In this document: piece after piece, positions 9,391 to 17,300 of the stretch | Numbering within the stretch: position 1 is the first letter of the stretch | How the letters are laid out: each line of letters starts with the position of its first letter | Assembly: GCF_014250515.1 (NCBI RefSeq) | Contig: NZ_CP060202.1 | Span: 2,043,001 to 2,107,000 of the forward strand | Length of the DNA: 64,000 nt | Source: Hymenobacter sediminicola | Lineage (GTDB): Bacteria; Bacteroidota; Bacteroidia; Cytophagales; Hymenobacteraceae | Direction: 5' to 3' | The notes under the pieces: generated by a model | Told to the model about the DNA's origin: nothing | The model's input: only the letters and a program-made list of their open reading frames with translations | The model's database searches: none | Translations under genes and position numbers: made by a program

Positions 9391-9464
9391 CGGTCCGGAC
9401 GGGACTCGAACCCGCGACCTCCGCCGTGACAGGGCGGCATTCTAACCAACTGAACTACCGAACC
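9391..9464 (-). tRNA. tRNA-Asp (GTC), copy 1
   Basis: Read on the minus strand, the 74-nt sequence folds as a tRNA. The acceptor stem GGTTCGG pairs with CCGGACC, discriminator G; the D arm is GTTCAGTTGGTTAGAAT; the anticodon loop CTGTCAC gives GTC; the T loop is GTTCGAGTC. CCA is not encoded. Identical to the copy at 9872-9945. Confidence 0.97.
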
Positions 9465-9508
9465 AGTTCATCTTTCCGGGAAGCCAGCTGCTTTCCGATA
9501 AGGTGCTG

Positions 9509-9539
9509 CAAAGGTAGGAGGGCTTTTGAAATTTACAAC
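9509..9539 (-). promoter_or_regulatory. Promoter of tRNA-Asp copy 1
   Basis: On the minus strand GTTG (9539-9536) is followed after 19 bp by TACCTTTG (9516-9509). This fits the Bacteroidota primary sigma consensus and would start transcription about 38 nt before the tRNA. Confidence 0.6.
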
Positions 9540-9837
9540 CTCAAAAGCTGCTTTAATGAATAAAAAATGATGTTTTTGTTATTGCTACCAGGCTTTTCTA
9601 ATGCACTGAATTGATAATCAAAGGCAACGGTAATGTGGCATAACATCAATTTTCTCTCTCTTTTGATACTAAAGAGCAGCCTGCAGTAACTTTATTGGCG
9701 GGCCAATTGAGCCGACGGTATTCTTTTGTAGTCCTCGCCTCGCAAAAAGCAACTCCAATCTTTGGCTATAGATGAGGACATTCTCAAAGCAGAAATATTC
9801 ATCTACAGAATTGCGAACTGGCAAGCCCGGAAAAAGC

Positions 9838-9870
9838 AAAAGGCCCTTCAGATTTCTCTGAAGGGCCTTT
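9838..9870 (-). terminator. tRNA-Asp terminator, copy 2
   Basis: Same hairpin as at 9357-9389, directly after the second tRNA. Confidence 0.85.
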
Positions 9871-9871
9871 G

Positions 9872-9945
9872 CGGTCCGGACGGGACTCGAACCCGCGACC
9901 TCCGCCGTGACAGGGCGGCATTCTAACCAACTGAACTACCGAACC
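9872..9945 (-). tRNA. tRNA-Asp (GTC), copy 2
   Basis: Identical in all 74 positions to the copy at 9391-9464, anticodon GTC. It has its own promoter and terminator, so the two copies appear to be separate transcription units. Confidence 0.97.
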
Positions 9946-9976
9946 ATTACTTCGCTGCCGAGGCGTTGAAGTGGTG

Positions 9977-10008
9977 CAAAAGTAGATGGCGGCGGCGGAG
10001 TACGCAAC
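9977..10008 (-). promoter_or_regulatory. Promoter of tRNA-Asp copy 2
   Basis: On the minus strand GTTG (10008-10005), 20 bp, then TACTTTTG (9984-9977). The layout matches that of copy 1 although the surrounding sequence differs. Confidence 0.6.
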
Positions 10009-10129
10009 ATAACCCGCAAAAAAGATGTGAAAAAGCGTTGCGCAGAACTGTTGAAGGCTGTTTCTCAGGGAGAAAATTTTTCAGAAAAATCGGCGGGGCT
10101 TGGCGGTGTGCGGTGTGCATGGCTTCGCT

Positions 10130-10137
10130 TACCTTTG
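10130..10137 (+). promoter_or_regulatory. Putative -7 box of accA
   Basis: TACCTTTG lies 43 nt before the accA ATG. No good -33 element is seen. Confidence 0.4.
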
Positions 10138-10180
10138 CTTTCTTCTCTCACTCCGCCAACCCACCCACTCTGCCGTGGCA

Positions 10181-11128
10181 ATGCTCCTCGATTTTGAACA
10201 ACCTATTGCCGCTCTCGAAGGCAAGCTCCGTGAAATGCAGCAACTGGCCCTCGACAGCCAGGTTGATGTTTCGGAAGCCGTAGCGGCCCTTGAGTCAAAA
10301 ATCAAGACTCTTAAGAAGGAAACCTACGCCAACCTCACCCGCTGGCAGCGTGTGCAACTCTCGCGCCACCCCGACCGGCCCTATACCCTCGACTATATTG
10401 AGGGCATGGCCGATAAGTTCGTGGAACTGCATGGCGACCGGACTGTAGCCGACGACCAAGCCATGGTCGGCGGCTTTGCTGAGCTGGATGGCCGCTCGGT
10501 GATGTTTATTGGGCAGCAGAAGGGGCGCAACACCAAGCAGCGCCAACTGCGCCGTTTCGGGATGCCCAACCCGGAAGGCTACCGCAAGGCCCTGCGCCTG
10601 ATGAAACTGGCCGAGAAGTTCGGCAAGCCCATTGTGACGCTGATTGACACGCCCGGCGCGTTTCCGGGCCTGGAGGCTGAGGAGCGGGGGCAGGGCGAGG
10701 CTATTGCCCGCAACCTGAAGGAAATGTTTCTGCTGAAGGTGCCGGTTATCTGCATCATCATCGGTGAAGGTGCTTCGGGCGGTGCGCTTGGTATTGCCAT
10801 CGGCGACCGGGTGCTGATGCTGGAGAATACTTGGTACTCGGTTATTTCGCCGGAGTCGTGCAGCAGCATTCTGTGGCGCTCCTGGGACTACAAGGAGCAG
10901 GCAGCGGAAGCCCTCAAGCTCACGGCCACTGATATGCTGGGCAACAAGCTGGTAGACGGCATCGTGAAGGAGCCCCTAGGCGGCGCCCACACCGACCAGG
11001 CCACGATGATCAAAACCCTGAAAAAGACCATCCTCAAAACCCTCGACGAGCTGGAAGCCCTGCCGGCAGAGGAGCGCATCAGCCAGCGCATCGACAAGTT
11101 CTCGGCAATGGGCGTGGTGCTGGAATAA
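10181..11128 (+). CDS. accA: Acetyl-CoA carboxylase carboxyltransferase alpha
   Basis: 315 residues from the ATG at 10181, the usual AccA length; longer in-frame starts only add non-homologous sequence. It carries the N-terminal helical region ('[14 protein letters not shown]'), '[16 protein letters not shown]', the '[21 protein letters not shown]'-type segment near residue 159, and the oxyanion-hole motif '[15 protein letters not shown]' near 195. With AccD (not in the window) it moves the carboxyl group from biotin-BCCP to acetyl-CoA, making malonyl-CoA for fatty acid synthesis in the cytoplasm. It stands alone, as is common for accA in Bacteroidota, with a palindromic terminator-like repeat behind it. 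Confidence 0.97.
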   Translation: MLLDFEQPIAALEGKLREMQQLALDSQVDVSEAVAALESKIKTLKKETYANLTRWQRVQLSRHPDRPYTLDYIEGMADKFVELHGDRTVADDQAMVGGFAELDGRSVMFIGQQKGRNTKQRQLRRFGMPNPEGYRKALRLMKLAEKFGKPIVTLIDTPGAFPGLEAEERGQGEAIARNLKEMFLLKVPVICIIIGEGASGGALGIAIGDRVLMLENTWYSVISPESCSSILWRSWDYKEQAAEALKLTATDMLGNKLVDGIVKEPLGGAHTDQATMIKTLKKTILKTLDELEALPAEERISQRIDKFSAMGVVLE

Positions 11129-11150
11129 AGCAGCTCGCCGAAAGATATTC

Positions 11151-11204
11151 TGTCATCTTGAGCAGCGTGAAGAACTTTCGCGCTGCTCAGGATGACATTT
11201 TTTT
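11151..11204 (+). repeat. REP-like palindrome acting as terminator
   Basis: TGTCATCTTGAGCAGCG (11151-11167) pairs with CGCTGCTCAGGATGACA (11181-11197) with one G-T wobble, followed by a run of T. It lies 22 bp past accA, so a mobile-type palindrome probably doubles as its terminator. Arms match the family at 712-830 and 31105-31215. Confidence 0.7.
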
Positions 11205-11238
11205 ATTCCTTTACTGCCCAAACCCATCCCACCTGCTC

Positions 11239-12087
11239 ATGCACGTTCATACCCTCGATACTGGTTTGTTTAAGCTCGATGGCGGCGCCATGTTTGGCGT
11301 GGTGCCCAAAAGCATGTGGCAGAAGTTGAATCCGCCCGATGCCAACAACATGTGTACCTGGGCCATGCGCTGCCTGCTGATTGAGGATGGTGGCCGGCTG
11401 ATGCTGGTAGACAACGGCATCGGCGACAAGCAGGACGAGAAGTTTCGGGGGCATTTCTACCTGCATGGCGACGACACGCTGGAAAAGTCGCTGCGGAAGC
11501 TGGGCTTCACTTCAACGGATATTACGGACGTGTTTCTGACCCATCTGCACTTCGACCACTGCGGCGGCTCAGTAGTGCGCACCGCCCCCGACAAGCTGGA
11601 ACTGGCCTTCCCGAATGCCACCTACTGGAGCAACCAAAGCCACTGGGACTGGGCCGTGACGCCGAACCCGCGCGAGAAAGCCAGCTTTCTGAAGGAAAAC
11701 ATCCTGCCGATTCAGGAAAGCGGCCACCTGCAGTTTGTAAGCCCCGCGGCCGGCGCACCCGAAACGCTGCCCATGTTCCGCGACATCCTTTTCGCTGATG
11801 GGCACACCGAGAAAATGATGGTGCCGCTAGTGGAATATAAAGGCCGCACGCTGGCGTTCATGGCCGATTTGCTGCCCAGCACCGCGCACATTCCGCTGCC
11901 CTACGTCATGGCCTACGACGTGCGCCCGCTGCAGACCCTGACCGAGAAGGAGCAGGTGCTGCGCCGGGCCGCCGACGAAAACTGGGTGCTGGTGCTCGAG
12001 CACGACGCCGCTAACGAATGCTGCACGGTGCAGCACACCGAAAAAGGCGTGCGTCTGGCCGAAACCTTCCGGTTGGCAGAACTCTAA
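11239..12087 (+). CDS. MBL-fold metallo-hydrolase
   Basis: 282 residues from the ATG at 11239; an upstream in-frame ATG falls inside the palindromic repeat and is rejected. The metal site 'THLHFDHCGG' (His102, His104, Asp106, His107) is complete. Further likely ligands are His189 ('DGHT') and His255 ('EHDA'). The spacing resembles the lactonase/quorum-quenching and general hydrolase branch of the superfamily. No signal peptide. Substrate unknown; neighbours give no clue. Confidence 0.88.
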   Translation: MHVHTLDTGLFKLDGGAMFGVVPKSMWQKLNPPDANNMCTWAMRCLLIEDGGRLMLVDNGIGDKQDEKFRGHFYLHGDDTLEKSLRKLGFTSTDITDVFLTHLHFDHCGGSVVRTAPDKLELAFPNATYWSNQSHWDWAVTPNPREKASFLKENILPIQESGHLQFVSPAAGAPETLPMFRDILFADGHTEKMMVPLVEYKGRTLAFMADLLPSTAHIPLPYVMAYDVRPLQTLTEKEQVLRRAADENWVLVLEHDAANECCTVQHTEKGVRLAETFRLAEL

Positions 12088-12130
12088 AACAGAAAGTGAC
12101 GGATCTGCGGATTGCTTCGTTTACGTGACC

Positions 12131-12940
12131 ATGCCGGACGCCTCACTTTCTCTCCCAAACAATATTGCGCCAGTGAAAGGCTTGGCCTTGGCGCTTTCGG
12201 GCGGCGGGGCGCGGGGCATTGCACACCTGGGCGTACTAGCCGCGCTGGACGAGCTGCAGCTGCCCATCGGGCATATTGCGGGGGTGTCGTCGGGGGCTAT
12301 TGCGGGGGCGTTTTATGCGGCGGGCTTTGCGCCCCGCGAGATTCTGCGCCTGTTTATGGGCGTCAGCATTACCCGGCTCACGCGTATGGCATTCAGCCGC
12401 TATGGTCTGCTCAATCTGGGCGCGGTAGAGCAACTGTTCGCGCAGCACCTCGGGGCCGACTGCACTTTCGCCGACCTGAAAACGCCGCTGACACTGGTGG
12501 CTACCGACCTGACGGAAGGTGCTTCGGTGTATTTCTCTGAAGGCCCCCTGATTCAGCCGCTGCTGGCCTCGTCGGCGGTGCCAGTGCTGTACCGGCCCGT
12601 AGAGTACCAGGGGCGGCAACTGGTAGACGGCGGCCTGCTCAATAACCTGCCCGTAGATGCGCTGCTGGGCCTGGGCTGGCCCGTAGTGGCCGTCAACTGC
12701 ATCCCGACCAACCGCGCGGCGCGGGTCACGAGCTTCCGGAGTCTGGTGGAGCGCACGTTAAACTTGGTGATTGGGGCCAACAGCATGCTTAGCAAACTGC
12801 AATGCGACTTGCTCCTGGAGCCGGACGAATTGCGCACCTACCGCCCGTTGGACTACCAGCGCGGGCAGGAGCTGTTTGACATCGGTTACCGCCACACCCT
12901 GGCGCAGGCCACTGAGCTGGCGGCCCTGGTGGCAAAGTAG
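12131..12940 (+). CDS. Patatin-like phospholipase (RssA type)
   Basis: 269 residues from the ATG at 12131 (a GTG two codons earlier is possible). The oxyanion loop GGGARG (24-29), nucleophile elbow GVSSG (Ser53) and DGG (Asp166) form the catalytic Ser-Asp dyad of patatin-family serine hydrolases. Length and lack of extra domains fit the small cytoplasmic RssA/YchK group. Members cleave acyl esters of phospholipids, but the substrate here is not known. The next gene is a PlsC-like acyltransferase, so a link to lipid turnover is possible. Confidence 0.9.
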   Translation: MPDASLSLPNNIAPVKGLALALSGGGARGIAHLGVLAALDELQLPIGHIAGVSSGAIAGAFYAAGFAPREILRLFMGVSITRLTRMAFSRYGLLNLGAVEQLFAQHLGADCTFADLKTPLTLVATDLTEGASVYFSEGPLIQPLLASSAVPVLYRPVEYQGRQLVDGGLLNNLPVDALLGLGWPVVAVNCIPTNRAARVTSFRSLVERTLNLVIGANSMLSKLQCDLLLEPDELRTYRPLDYQRGQELFDIGYRHTLAQATELAALVAK

Positions 12941-12994
12941 GTAGGCCACTACGGGGCAGCCAGAGCAGGCTGCGGCTTCACGCACTTATTTTCC

Positions 12995-13002
12995 TAGTTT
13001 TG
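12995..13002 (+). promoter_or_regulatory. Putative -7 box of acyltransferase gene
   Basis: TAGTTTTG fits TANNTTTG and lies 44 nt before the ATG at 13047; no clear -33 element. Confidence 0.35.
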
Positions 13003-13046
13003 ACTTCTGGCAGCGTTTTCTCACCCCGCTGTTTTTTACTTCCTGC

Positions 13047-13619
13047 ATGGCCTCTCGCAAGACCTCCACTTTCTGGTACTACATTTCTAAAGCAATTTTT
13101 GCCGTAGCTGGCTGGCGGCTGGGGCCACAGGTTCCGCCCGAAATCAAGAAGAGCATGATGATTGCCGCGCCGCACACCAGCAACTGGGACTTCATCTTTG
13201 CCCGCGCCGCGTTTTTCCTCATGGACGTGGATGTGCGGCTTACCATCAAGAAGGAGTGGACTACCATTCCGCTGCTGGGCGGGCTGGTTCGCTCGTTGGG
13301 CGGCTTGGCTGTGGACCGCAGCAAGAACAACAGCCTCGTGGATGGCATGGTGCAGCTGTTTAAGGAGCGCAACGAGTTAGTGATTCTCATTACGCCAGAA
13401 GGCACGCGCAACTACCAGCCCAAGTGGCGCAAAGGATTCTACCATGCAGCCATGGGCGCGGGCGTCCCCATTCTGCTCGGTTACCTCGATTATAAAAACA
13501 AGGAGGCCGGCGTGGGCCCCGCGTTCTGGCCCACCGGCGACTACGAAAAGGACTTGGAGGAAATTAAAGCCTTCTACCGTACCAAGCAGGGCCGCTTCCC
13601 CGAAAAAGGTGTACGTTAG
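13047..13619 (+). CDS. PlsC-like 1-acylglycerol-3-phosphate acyltransferase
   Basis: 190 residues with the acyltransferase block I motif HTSNWD (His43, Asp48) and block III 'PEGTR' (117-121). These are the catalytic and phosphate-binding motifs of PF01553. It is shorter than typical PlsC (about 240) and lacks an evident N-terminal membrane helix beyond 'YYISKAIFAVAGW', so it may belong to the short lyso-phospholipid acyltransferase group common in Bacteroidota. Likely acts at the inner membrane in phospholipid or ornithine-lipid synthesis; the exact acceptor is unknown. Confidence 0.87.
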   Translation: MASRKTSTFWYYISKAIFAVAGWRLGPQVPPEIKKSMMIAAPHTSNWDFIFARAAFFLMDVDVRLTIKKEWTTIPLLGGLVRSLGGLAVDRSKNNSLVDGMVQLFKERNELVILITPEGTRNYQPKWRKGFYHAAMGAGVPILLGYLDYKNKEAGVGPAFWPTGDYEKDLEEIKAFYRTKQGRFPEKGVR

Positions 13620-13711
13620 GTCCTGCTGCTCTGCAGAGCCAGGAAACTGTCTGACAACCCACAAAACCAGGCTTACGGCTCATTTTGCCGGTAAGCCAGC
13701 CATTTGCTCCC

Positions 13712-14263
13712 ATGGAAAAGATACAAACCTTGCTTTGGATACTGTTGGGGCTGGGCGCGTTTATCTGGCGCATGGTGCAGAAGGCGCGCGCCACCACGCA
13801 GCAGGAACGGCAGGAGCGCCGCTACTCCCGCCCCGATCCGGAGGGGAGGCCCCGCCCGGTAGCGCCGGGTTTGCCCGCTACGTCGTTTGAGGAATTGCTT
13901 CGGCAAATGCAGGCCCAGAACCAGCAAAATAGGCCCTCGGCTGCCGAAACCACCACTCCGGCTGGCAGGCCCTTGCCTCAGGAGGGGGCACCAGCGGCGC
14001 GCAGCCTGGAGCGCACCCGGCAAGCCGCTAAATCGTTGGAAGCTACTGCGGAAGCCCGCTCACTGGAAGTGCCGCTGCACGAAGCCCGCCGGGCGTCTGA
14101 CCTGTCGCGCGCTAGCGCCCGCCCGGTTTCCAACGACTACTGGACCCGGCAGCAAGCCCAGGACAAAGAGCCCGCCCGTAATACTGTAACCGATATGCTG
14201 CGCCAGCCCGCCAACCTGCGAGCTGCCTTCGTATTGAGCGAGATTTTGAAACCCAAGTTTTGA
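13712..14263 (+). CDS. Single-pass membrane protein, unknown
   Basis: 183 residues from the ATG at 13712. An N-terminal membrane segment ('LLWILLGLGAFIWRMV') is followed by a long Arg/Ala/Pro/Glu-rich region predicted to be disordered, with several RSLE-like repeats near the middle. It ends with 'DMLRQPANLRAAFVLSEILKPKF'. That last block, a short helical ending, is the only part that looks conserved. No enzymatic motif. The gene is followed by a strong bidirectional terminator. Confidence 0.65.
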   Translation: MEKIQTLLWILLGLGAFIWRMVQKARATTQQERQERRYSRPDPEGRPRPVAPGLPATSFEELLRQMQAQNQQNRPSAAETTTPAGRPLPQEGAPAARSLERTRQAAKSLEATAEARSLEVPLHEARRASDLSRASARPVSNDYWTRQQAQDKEPARNTVTDMLRQPANLRAAFVLSEILKPKF

Positions 14264-14307
14264 TTGCGGTAAAGCCACATCTACCAAACCAGCAGATGCT
14301 ATAATAG

Positions 14308-14339
14308 AAAAGGCCCCACCTGATAAGGTGGGGCCTTTT
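14308..14339. terminator. Bidirectional terminator
   Basis: AAAAGGCCCCACC and GGTGGGGCCTTTT form a perfect 13-bp stem with a 6-nt loop between convergent genes. Confidence 0.88.
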
Positions 14340-14380
14340 CTGTGAATACGTTGGGCTTATTTTTCTGACTTACGGCAGGA

Positions 14381-15046
14381 CTAGTCCTGCGTAAGAGCGT
14401 AGCTGACAAGGTTGGCGCCCATTTTCAGGGCTGCTTCGTGTGTGGCGGGCGTGTCTTCGGGATAGGTGCCGAGGTCTTCCCAGCCGTTGCCCAGGTCACA
14501 CTCATAGCTATAGAAACACACCAGCCGGCCTTTGTAGAGTAGCCCGAAGCCTTGGGGGCGCTTGCCGTCATGCTCATGTATTTTGGGCAAGCCACGCGGA
14601 AACTGGTACTTCTGGTGATAGATGGGGTGGGAGAAAGGCAGCTCTACGAAATCCAGCTCCGGGAACACCTTTTTCATTTCGGGCCGGATAAATCGGTCTA
14701 GGCCGTAGTTGTCGTCGATGTGCAGGAAACCGCCGCCGGTAAGGTAACGGCGCAGGTTTTTGGCCTCCGTTTCCGTGAACGACACGTTGCCATGGCCTGT
14801 CATGTGCACGAACGGGTAGCTGAGCAGTTCCGGCGAGTCCAGCTCCACGGTAGCCTCATCGGGCGCGATATTGGTGCGCAGGGCTTGGTTGCAGAAGCGG
14901 ATGAGGTTGGGCAGGCTGGTTTTGTTGGCGTACCAGTCGCCGCCACCGCCGTAGTGCAGCTTGGCAATGCGGAAGCTGGGCGCAACGGGCGCCGCTGCCG
15001 TCAAAGACACTAGGAGCAGCGCAGTCAGAAGAAGTTGTTTCAGCAT
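14381..15046 (-). CDS. Exported DUF4159 protein
   Basis: 221 residues from the ATG at 15046, which opens a signal peptide (MLKQLLLTALLLVSLTAAA). Sequences such as 'RIAKLHYGGGGDWYANKTSLPNLI', 'GHGNVSFTETEAKNLRRYL' and 'GGGFLHIDDNYGLDRF' match my memory of DUF4159, a family with a class-I-amidotransferase-like fold often found beside MoxR/VWA gene clusters. No such cluster is here. Function unknown; the exported location is seen from the signal peptide. Confidence 0.8.
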   Translation of the reverse strand: MLKQLLLTALLLVSLTAAAPVAPSFRIAKLHYGGGGDWYANKTSLPNLIRFCNQALRTNIAPDEATVELDSPELLSYPFVHMTGHGNVSFTETEAKNLRRYLTGGGFLHIDDNYGLDRFIRPEMKKVFPELDFVELPFSHPIYHQKYQFPRGLPKIHEHDGKRPQGFGLLYKGRLVCFYSYECDLGNGWEDLGTYPEDTPATHEAALKMGANLVSYALTQD

Positions 15047-15190
15047 AAAGTGGGCAAGGTAGGGGCCGATACGGTAGCGCTTGGAGGAGAGAGGCAAACC
15101 GTATTAGCTTCGGGCAGTATGCACTAGTGTAGTTCTTTTTTCAGCCTCAGAGTTCCGCGAGGCTATCTATGGGTATCGTTGTCGTCGGTT

Positions 15191-15910
15191 ATGAACAACA
15201 AATTACGCAAGCTATTGACACACTATCAGCAGGAACGTGACAAGCTGCAGCTCCTGATAGATTCCTGCGTGGAGGAAGGAGAGTATAAACTGGCTCAGCG
15301 CTACTCCAAAGGTCTTGTGCAGCTAAATCAAAAGCTGCAGACACTCCATAACCTAGCTGATCCGCTGCATGACGAGAAGCAGCGCCATACGGCAGTAATA
15401 GCTCGCATAAAAGCCATTCTGCCTGCTGAAGCAGGCGCTGAGCACGCATTTGATAAAGCGTTTCTGCAGGAACAAGAGGGCAAGCTGGCTCAGTTGCAAG
15501 AAATGCCAGCCAGCAGAATGCCTCATTCAGGCCAAAGCCATGTGCAGGAAACCCTGAATAAGCTGTTTGAAAAAAGAATTGAAAGCTTCACGCTGTTATT
15601 CGGGGCAGCAGCTGGCTTTTCCTGTTCGATGAAGATGGTTAGGAAAACGGTGCTCGTAACCATCCCGGATATGCGGCGGCTCCGCAACGACTATCTGGTA
15701 GAGAAAAGCCAGGTCCGGCAACTGCTGGGCTTGGGCTTTCGCTTTTTTGACAGCAGAGACAAGCTTGTGGCTTTCCTACCCTGCTTTACCAGCGAAGACA
15801 CGGCAGCTATAAAATTGCTTCTCGTGAAAATCTGCTTCGACGTATTCTACTTCAGGCAATTTGAAGGACAGGCACAGATAAAGTATGTCGAGCCTAGGCC
15901 GGAAGCTTAA
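15191..15910 (+). CDS. Hypothetical coiled-coil protein
   Basis: 239 residues from the ATG at 15191. The first 100 residues are strongly helical and charged ('LRKLLTHYQQERDKLQLL'), probably a coiled coil. The last 100 residues form a mixed alpha/beta domain ('TVLVTIPDMRRLRNDYLV', 'IKLLLVKICFDVFYF'). No signal peptide, no family recognised. Base use is somewhat more AT-rich than its neighbours. Isolated gene. Confidence 0.6.
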   Translation: MNNKLRKLLTHYQQERDKLQLLIDSCVEEGEYKLAQRYSKGLVQLNQKLQTLHNLADPLHDEKQRHTAVIARIKAILPAEAGAEHAFDKAFLQEQEGKLAQLQEMPASRMPHSGQSHVQETLNKLFEKRIESFTLLFGAAAGFSCSMKMVRKTVLVTIPDMRRLRNDYLVEKSQVRQLLGLGFRFFDSRDKLVAFLPCFTSEDTAAIKLLLVKICFDVFYFRQFEGQAQIKYVEPRPEA

Positions 15911-15968
15911 CTCCTCGTCGCCTACCCGCTGATAAGCGCACAGCCACGAGCCGGGCCCAGCCAATGCA

Positions 15969-16367
15969 TTAGTTGAAGGGGTGGCGGACGAAGGAAACTT
16001 TGCTCATCAGGTCTTTCTCGTAGGAAGCCAGGCAATGCGAATTGAGCTCGGGCGTGAAGTGCGGTGGGGTCAAGTGCAGAGTGGTTGGCGAAGGGCCGGT
16101 TTTAGCGAAGAAAAACACCTTAGTCGTGCCGTATTTGGTGTGCGGCATTAAGGCGCCATACTGCTCCATTTCCTTCCAGCGAGTTGTGTCGCCGACCGTC
16201 ACGGCGTAAATCCGCACGATCGGGCCCGTATTGTTCTCGTTGCGGAACTGGGCTACTTCCTCAAACTCTCCGGGCAAGTCCTGAGGACTGGGCTGGCGTA
16301 GCGCGTCCACTACAAACCACATAAGCAGGGCACCGATGCCCAGGACAAAAAGGTACTTGGCCTTCAT
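15969..16367 (-). CDS. Membrane-anchored hypothetical protein
   Basis: 132 residues. The N-terminus 'KYLFVLGIGALLMWFVVDAL' is a membrane anchor or uncleaved signal, followed by a roughly 110-residue soluble domain rich in beta strands ('GPIVRIYAVTVGDTTRWKEM'). It has one 'GALMPHTKYGTTKVFFF' stretch. I recognise no family. It is transcribed toward the unknown gene at 15191-15910 (convergent) and lies downstream of rsmE on the same strand with a gap of about 80 bp. Confidence 0.6.
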   Translation of the reverse strand: MKAKYLFVLGIGALLMWFVVDALRQPSPQDLPGEFEEVAQFRNENNTGPIVRIYAVTVGDTTRWKEMEQYGALMPHTKYGTTKVFFFAKTGPSPTTLHLTPPHFTPELNSHCLASYEKDLMSKVSFVRHPFN

Positions 16368-16445
16368 AAAAAGCAGTTGATAATGTTCGTGAAAAGCGGT
16401 CTGTCCGCTTTCTTGCTCAGTGTGGCTCAGTCAATACAGTACTGA

Positions 16446-17156
16446 TTAGCCGGCCAGCTCCCGCGCCACGTGCACCGTGTGCACAGCGGTCAGCGCGGCC
16501 GTTTCGGTGCGTAACCGGGAGGCACCCAAGGTCACGGGCCGGACGCCGTGGGCAAAGGCCGCCGCAATTTCCTGGGGCGTAAAATCACCTTCGGGGCCGA
16601 TGAGTACGCAGCAGCTGTTGCCGGCTGCCGCCACGCGGGCCAGCGGCGTCCGGTCGCCTTCTTCGAGGTGCCCGATGAAGGCGGTGGCGCCCTCTATAGT
16701 TGGCAGGAAGTCGGCGAAATCTGTCAGCTCATCCAGCTGCGGCAGCCACGCCTGACCGGACTGCTTGAGGGCGCTGACGGCTATTTTGTGCAGACGCTCC
16801 AGCTTCAGCTCGCGCCGCTCCGAGCGGGCACAACGCAGAAAAGAGAGGCGGTCAACGCCAATTTCCACTGCTTTTTCCACTAGCCATTCCATTCGGTCGA
16901 GGTTTTTAGTGGGCGCCACGGCTACATGTATAAAGTAGGGGCGGCGTGGCACCTGCGTTTCGTGGGTGATGCGCAACTGGCAGCGCTTGGGGTTGGCATC
17001 CGCCACTTCGGCCTGAAACACGCCGCCGCGGCCATCTACCAGTACTACCTCATCACCGGGGGCGAGGCGTAGCACCCGTACGGCGTGCTTGCTTTCGTCT
17101 TCGGGCAGCGTGTAGGAGTGGCCGGAAAGGTCGGGGGCGAAGAAAGTATGCGGCAT
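16446..17156 (-). CDS. rsmE: 16S rRNA m3U1498 methyltransferase
   Basis: 236 residues, the usual RsmE size. The N-terminal PUA-like domain ('HAVRVLRLAPGDEVVLVDG') is followed by a SPOUT domain with the trefoil-knot motifs IGPEGD (186-191) and LGASRLRTETA (210-220) that bind S-adenosylmethionine. It methylates N3 of U1498 in helix 44 of 16S rRNA in the 30S subunit. A -7 box ends four nucleotides before the ATG, suggesting a leaderless message. Confidence 0.95.
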   Translation of the reverse strand: MPHTFFAPDLSGHSYTLPEDESKHAVRVLRLAPGDEVVLVDGRGGVFQAEVADANPKRCQLRITHETQVPRRPYFIHVAVAPTKNLDRMEWLVEKAVEIGVDRLSFLRCARSERRELKLERLHKIAVSALKQSGQAWLPQLDELTDFADFLPTIEGATAFIGHLEEGDRTPLARVAAAGNSCCVLIGPEGDFTPQEIAAAFAHGVRPVTLGASRLRTETAALTAVHTVHVARELAG

Positions 17157-17160
17157 GGGG

Positions 17161-17168
17161 CAAAGGTA
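17161..17168 (-). promoter_or_regulatory. -7 box abutting the rsmE start
   Basis: On the minus strand TACCTTTG is followed by CCCC and the ATG. If used, transcription would begin at or next to the start codon. No -33 element is evident. Confidence 0.45.
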
Positions 17169-17300
17169 AACCGGAAATGCACGCGCCGCCGGCCCGGGGC
17201 CGAGAAGCGCAACACAACGCCGGGCCGGTGGGTGCGTATGTCAAAAGGCGCCTGCTAGCAGCAGTACGCTACGCTATTCATCCCACTTCGACCAACTACT

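Larger units (their letters stand above)
9351..9465. repeat. 115-bp direct repeat, copy 1 (tRNA unit)
   Basis: Identical to 9832-9946. It spans the terminator hairpin and the complete tRNA-Asp gene but not the promoter, and the flanking sequences diverge at once on both sides. Confidence 0.95.
9465..9871. other. AT-rich spacer between the tRNA-Asp copies
   Basis: It contains the promoter of tRNA copy 1 at its left end and the terminator of copy 2 at its right end. I see no gene in between. Confidence 0.6.
9832..9946. repeat. 115-bp direct repeat, copy 2 (tRNA unit)
   Basis: Exact copy of 9351-9465, containing terminator plus tRNA-Asp. Confidence 0.95.

Noticed and set aside
9351-9946. Possible CRISPR-like repeat
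   Set aside because: Only two copies, each containing a complete tRNA gene.
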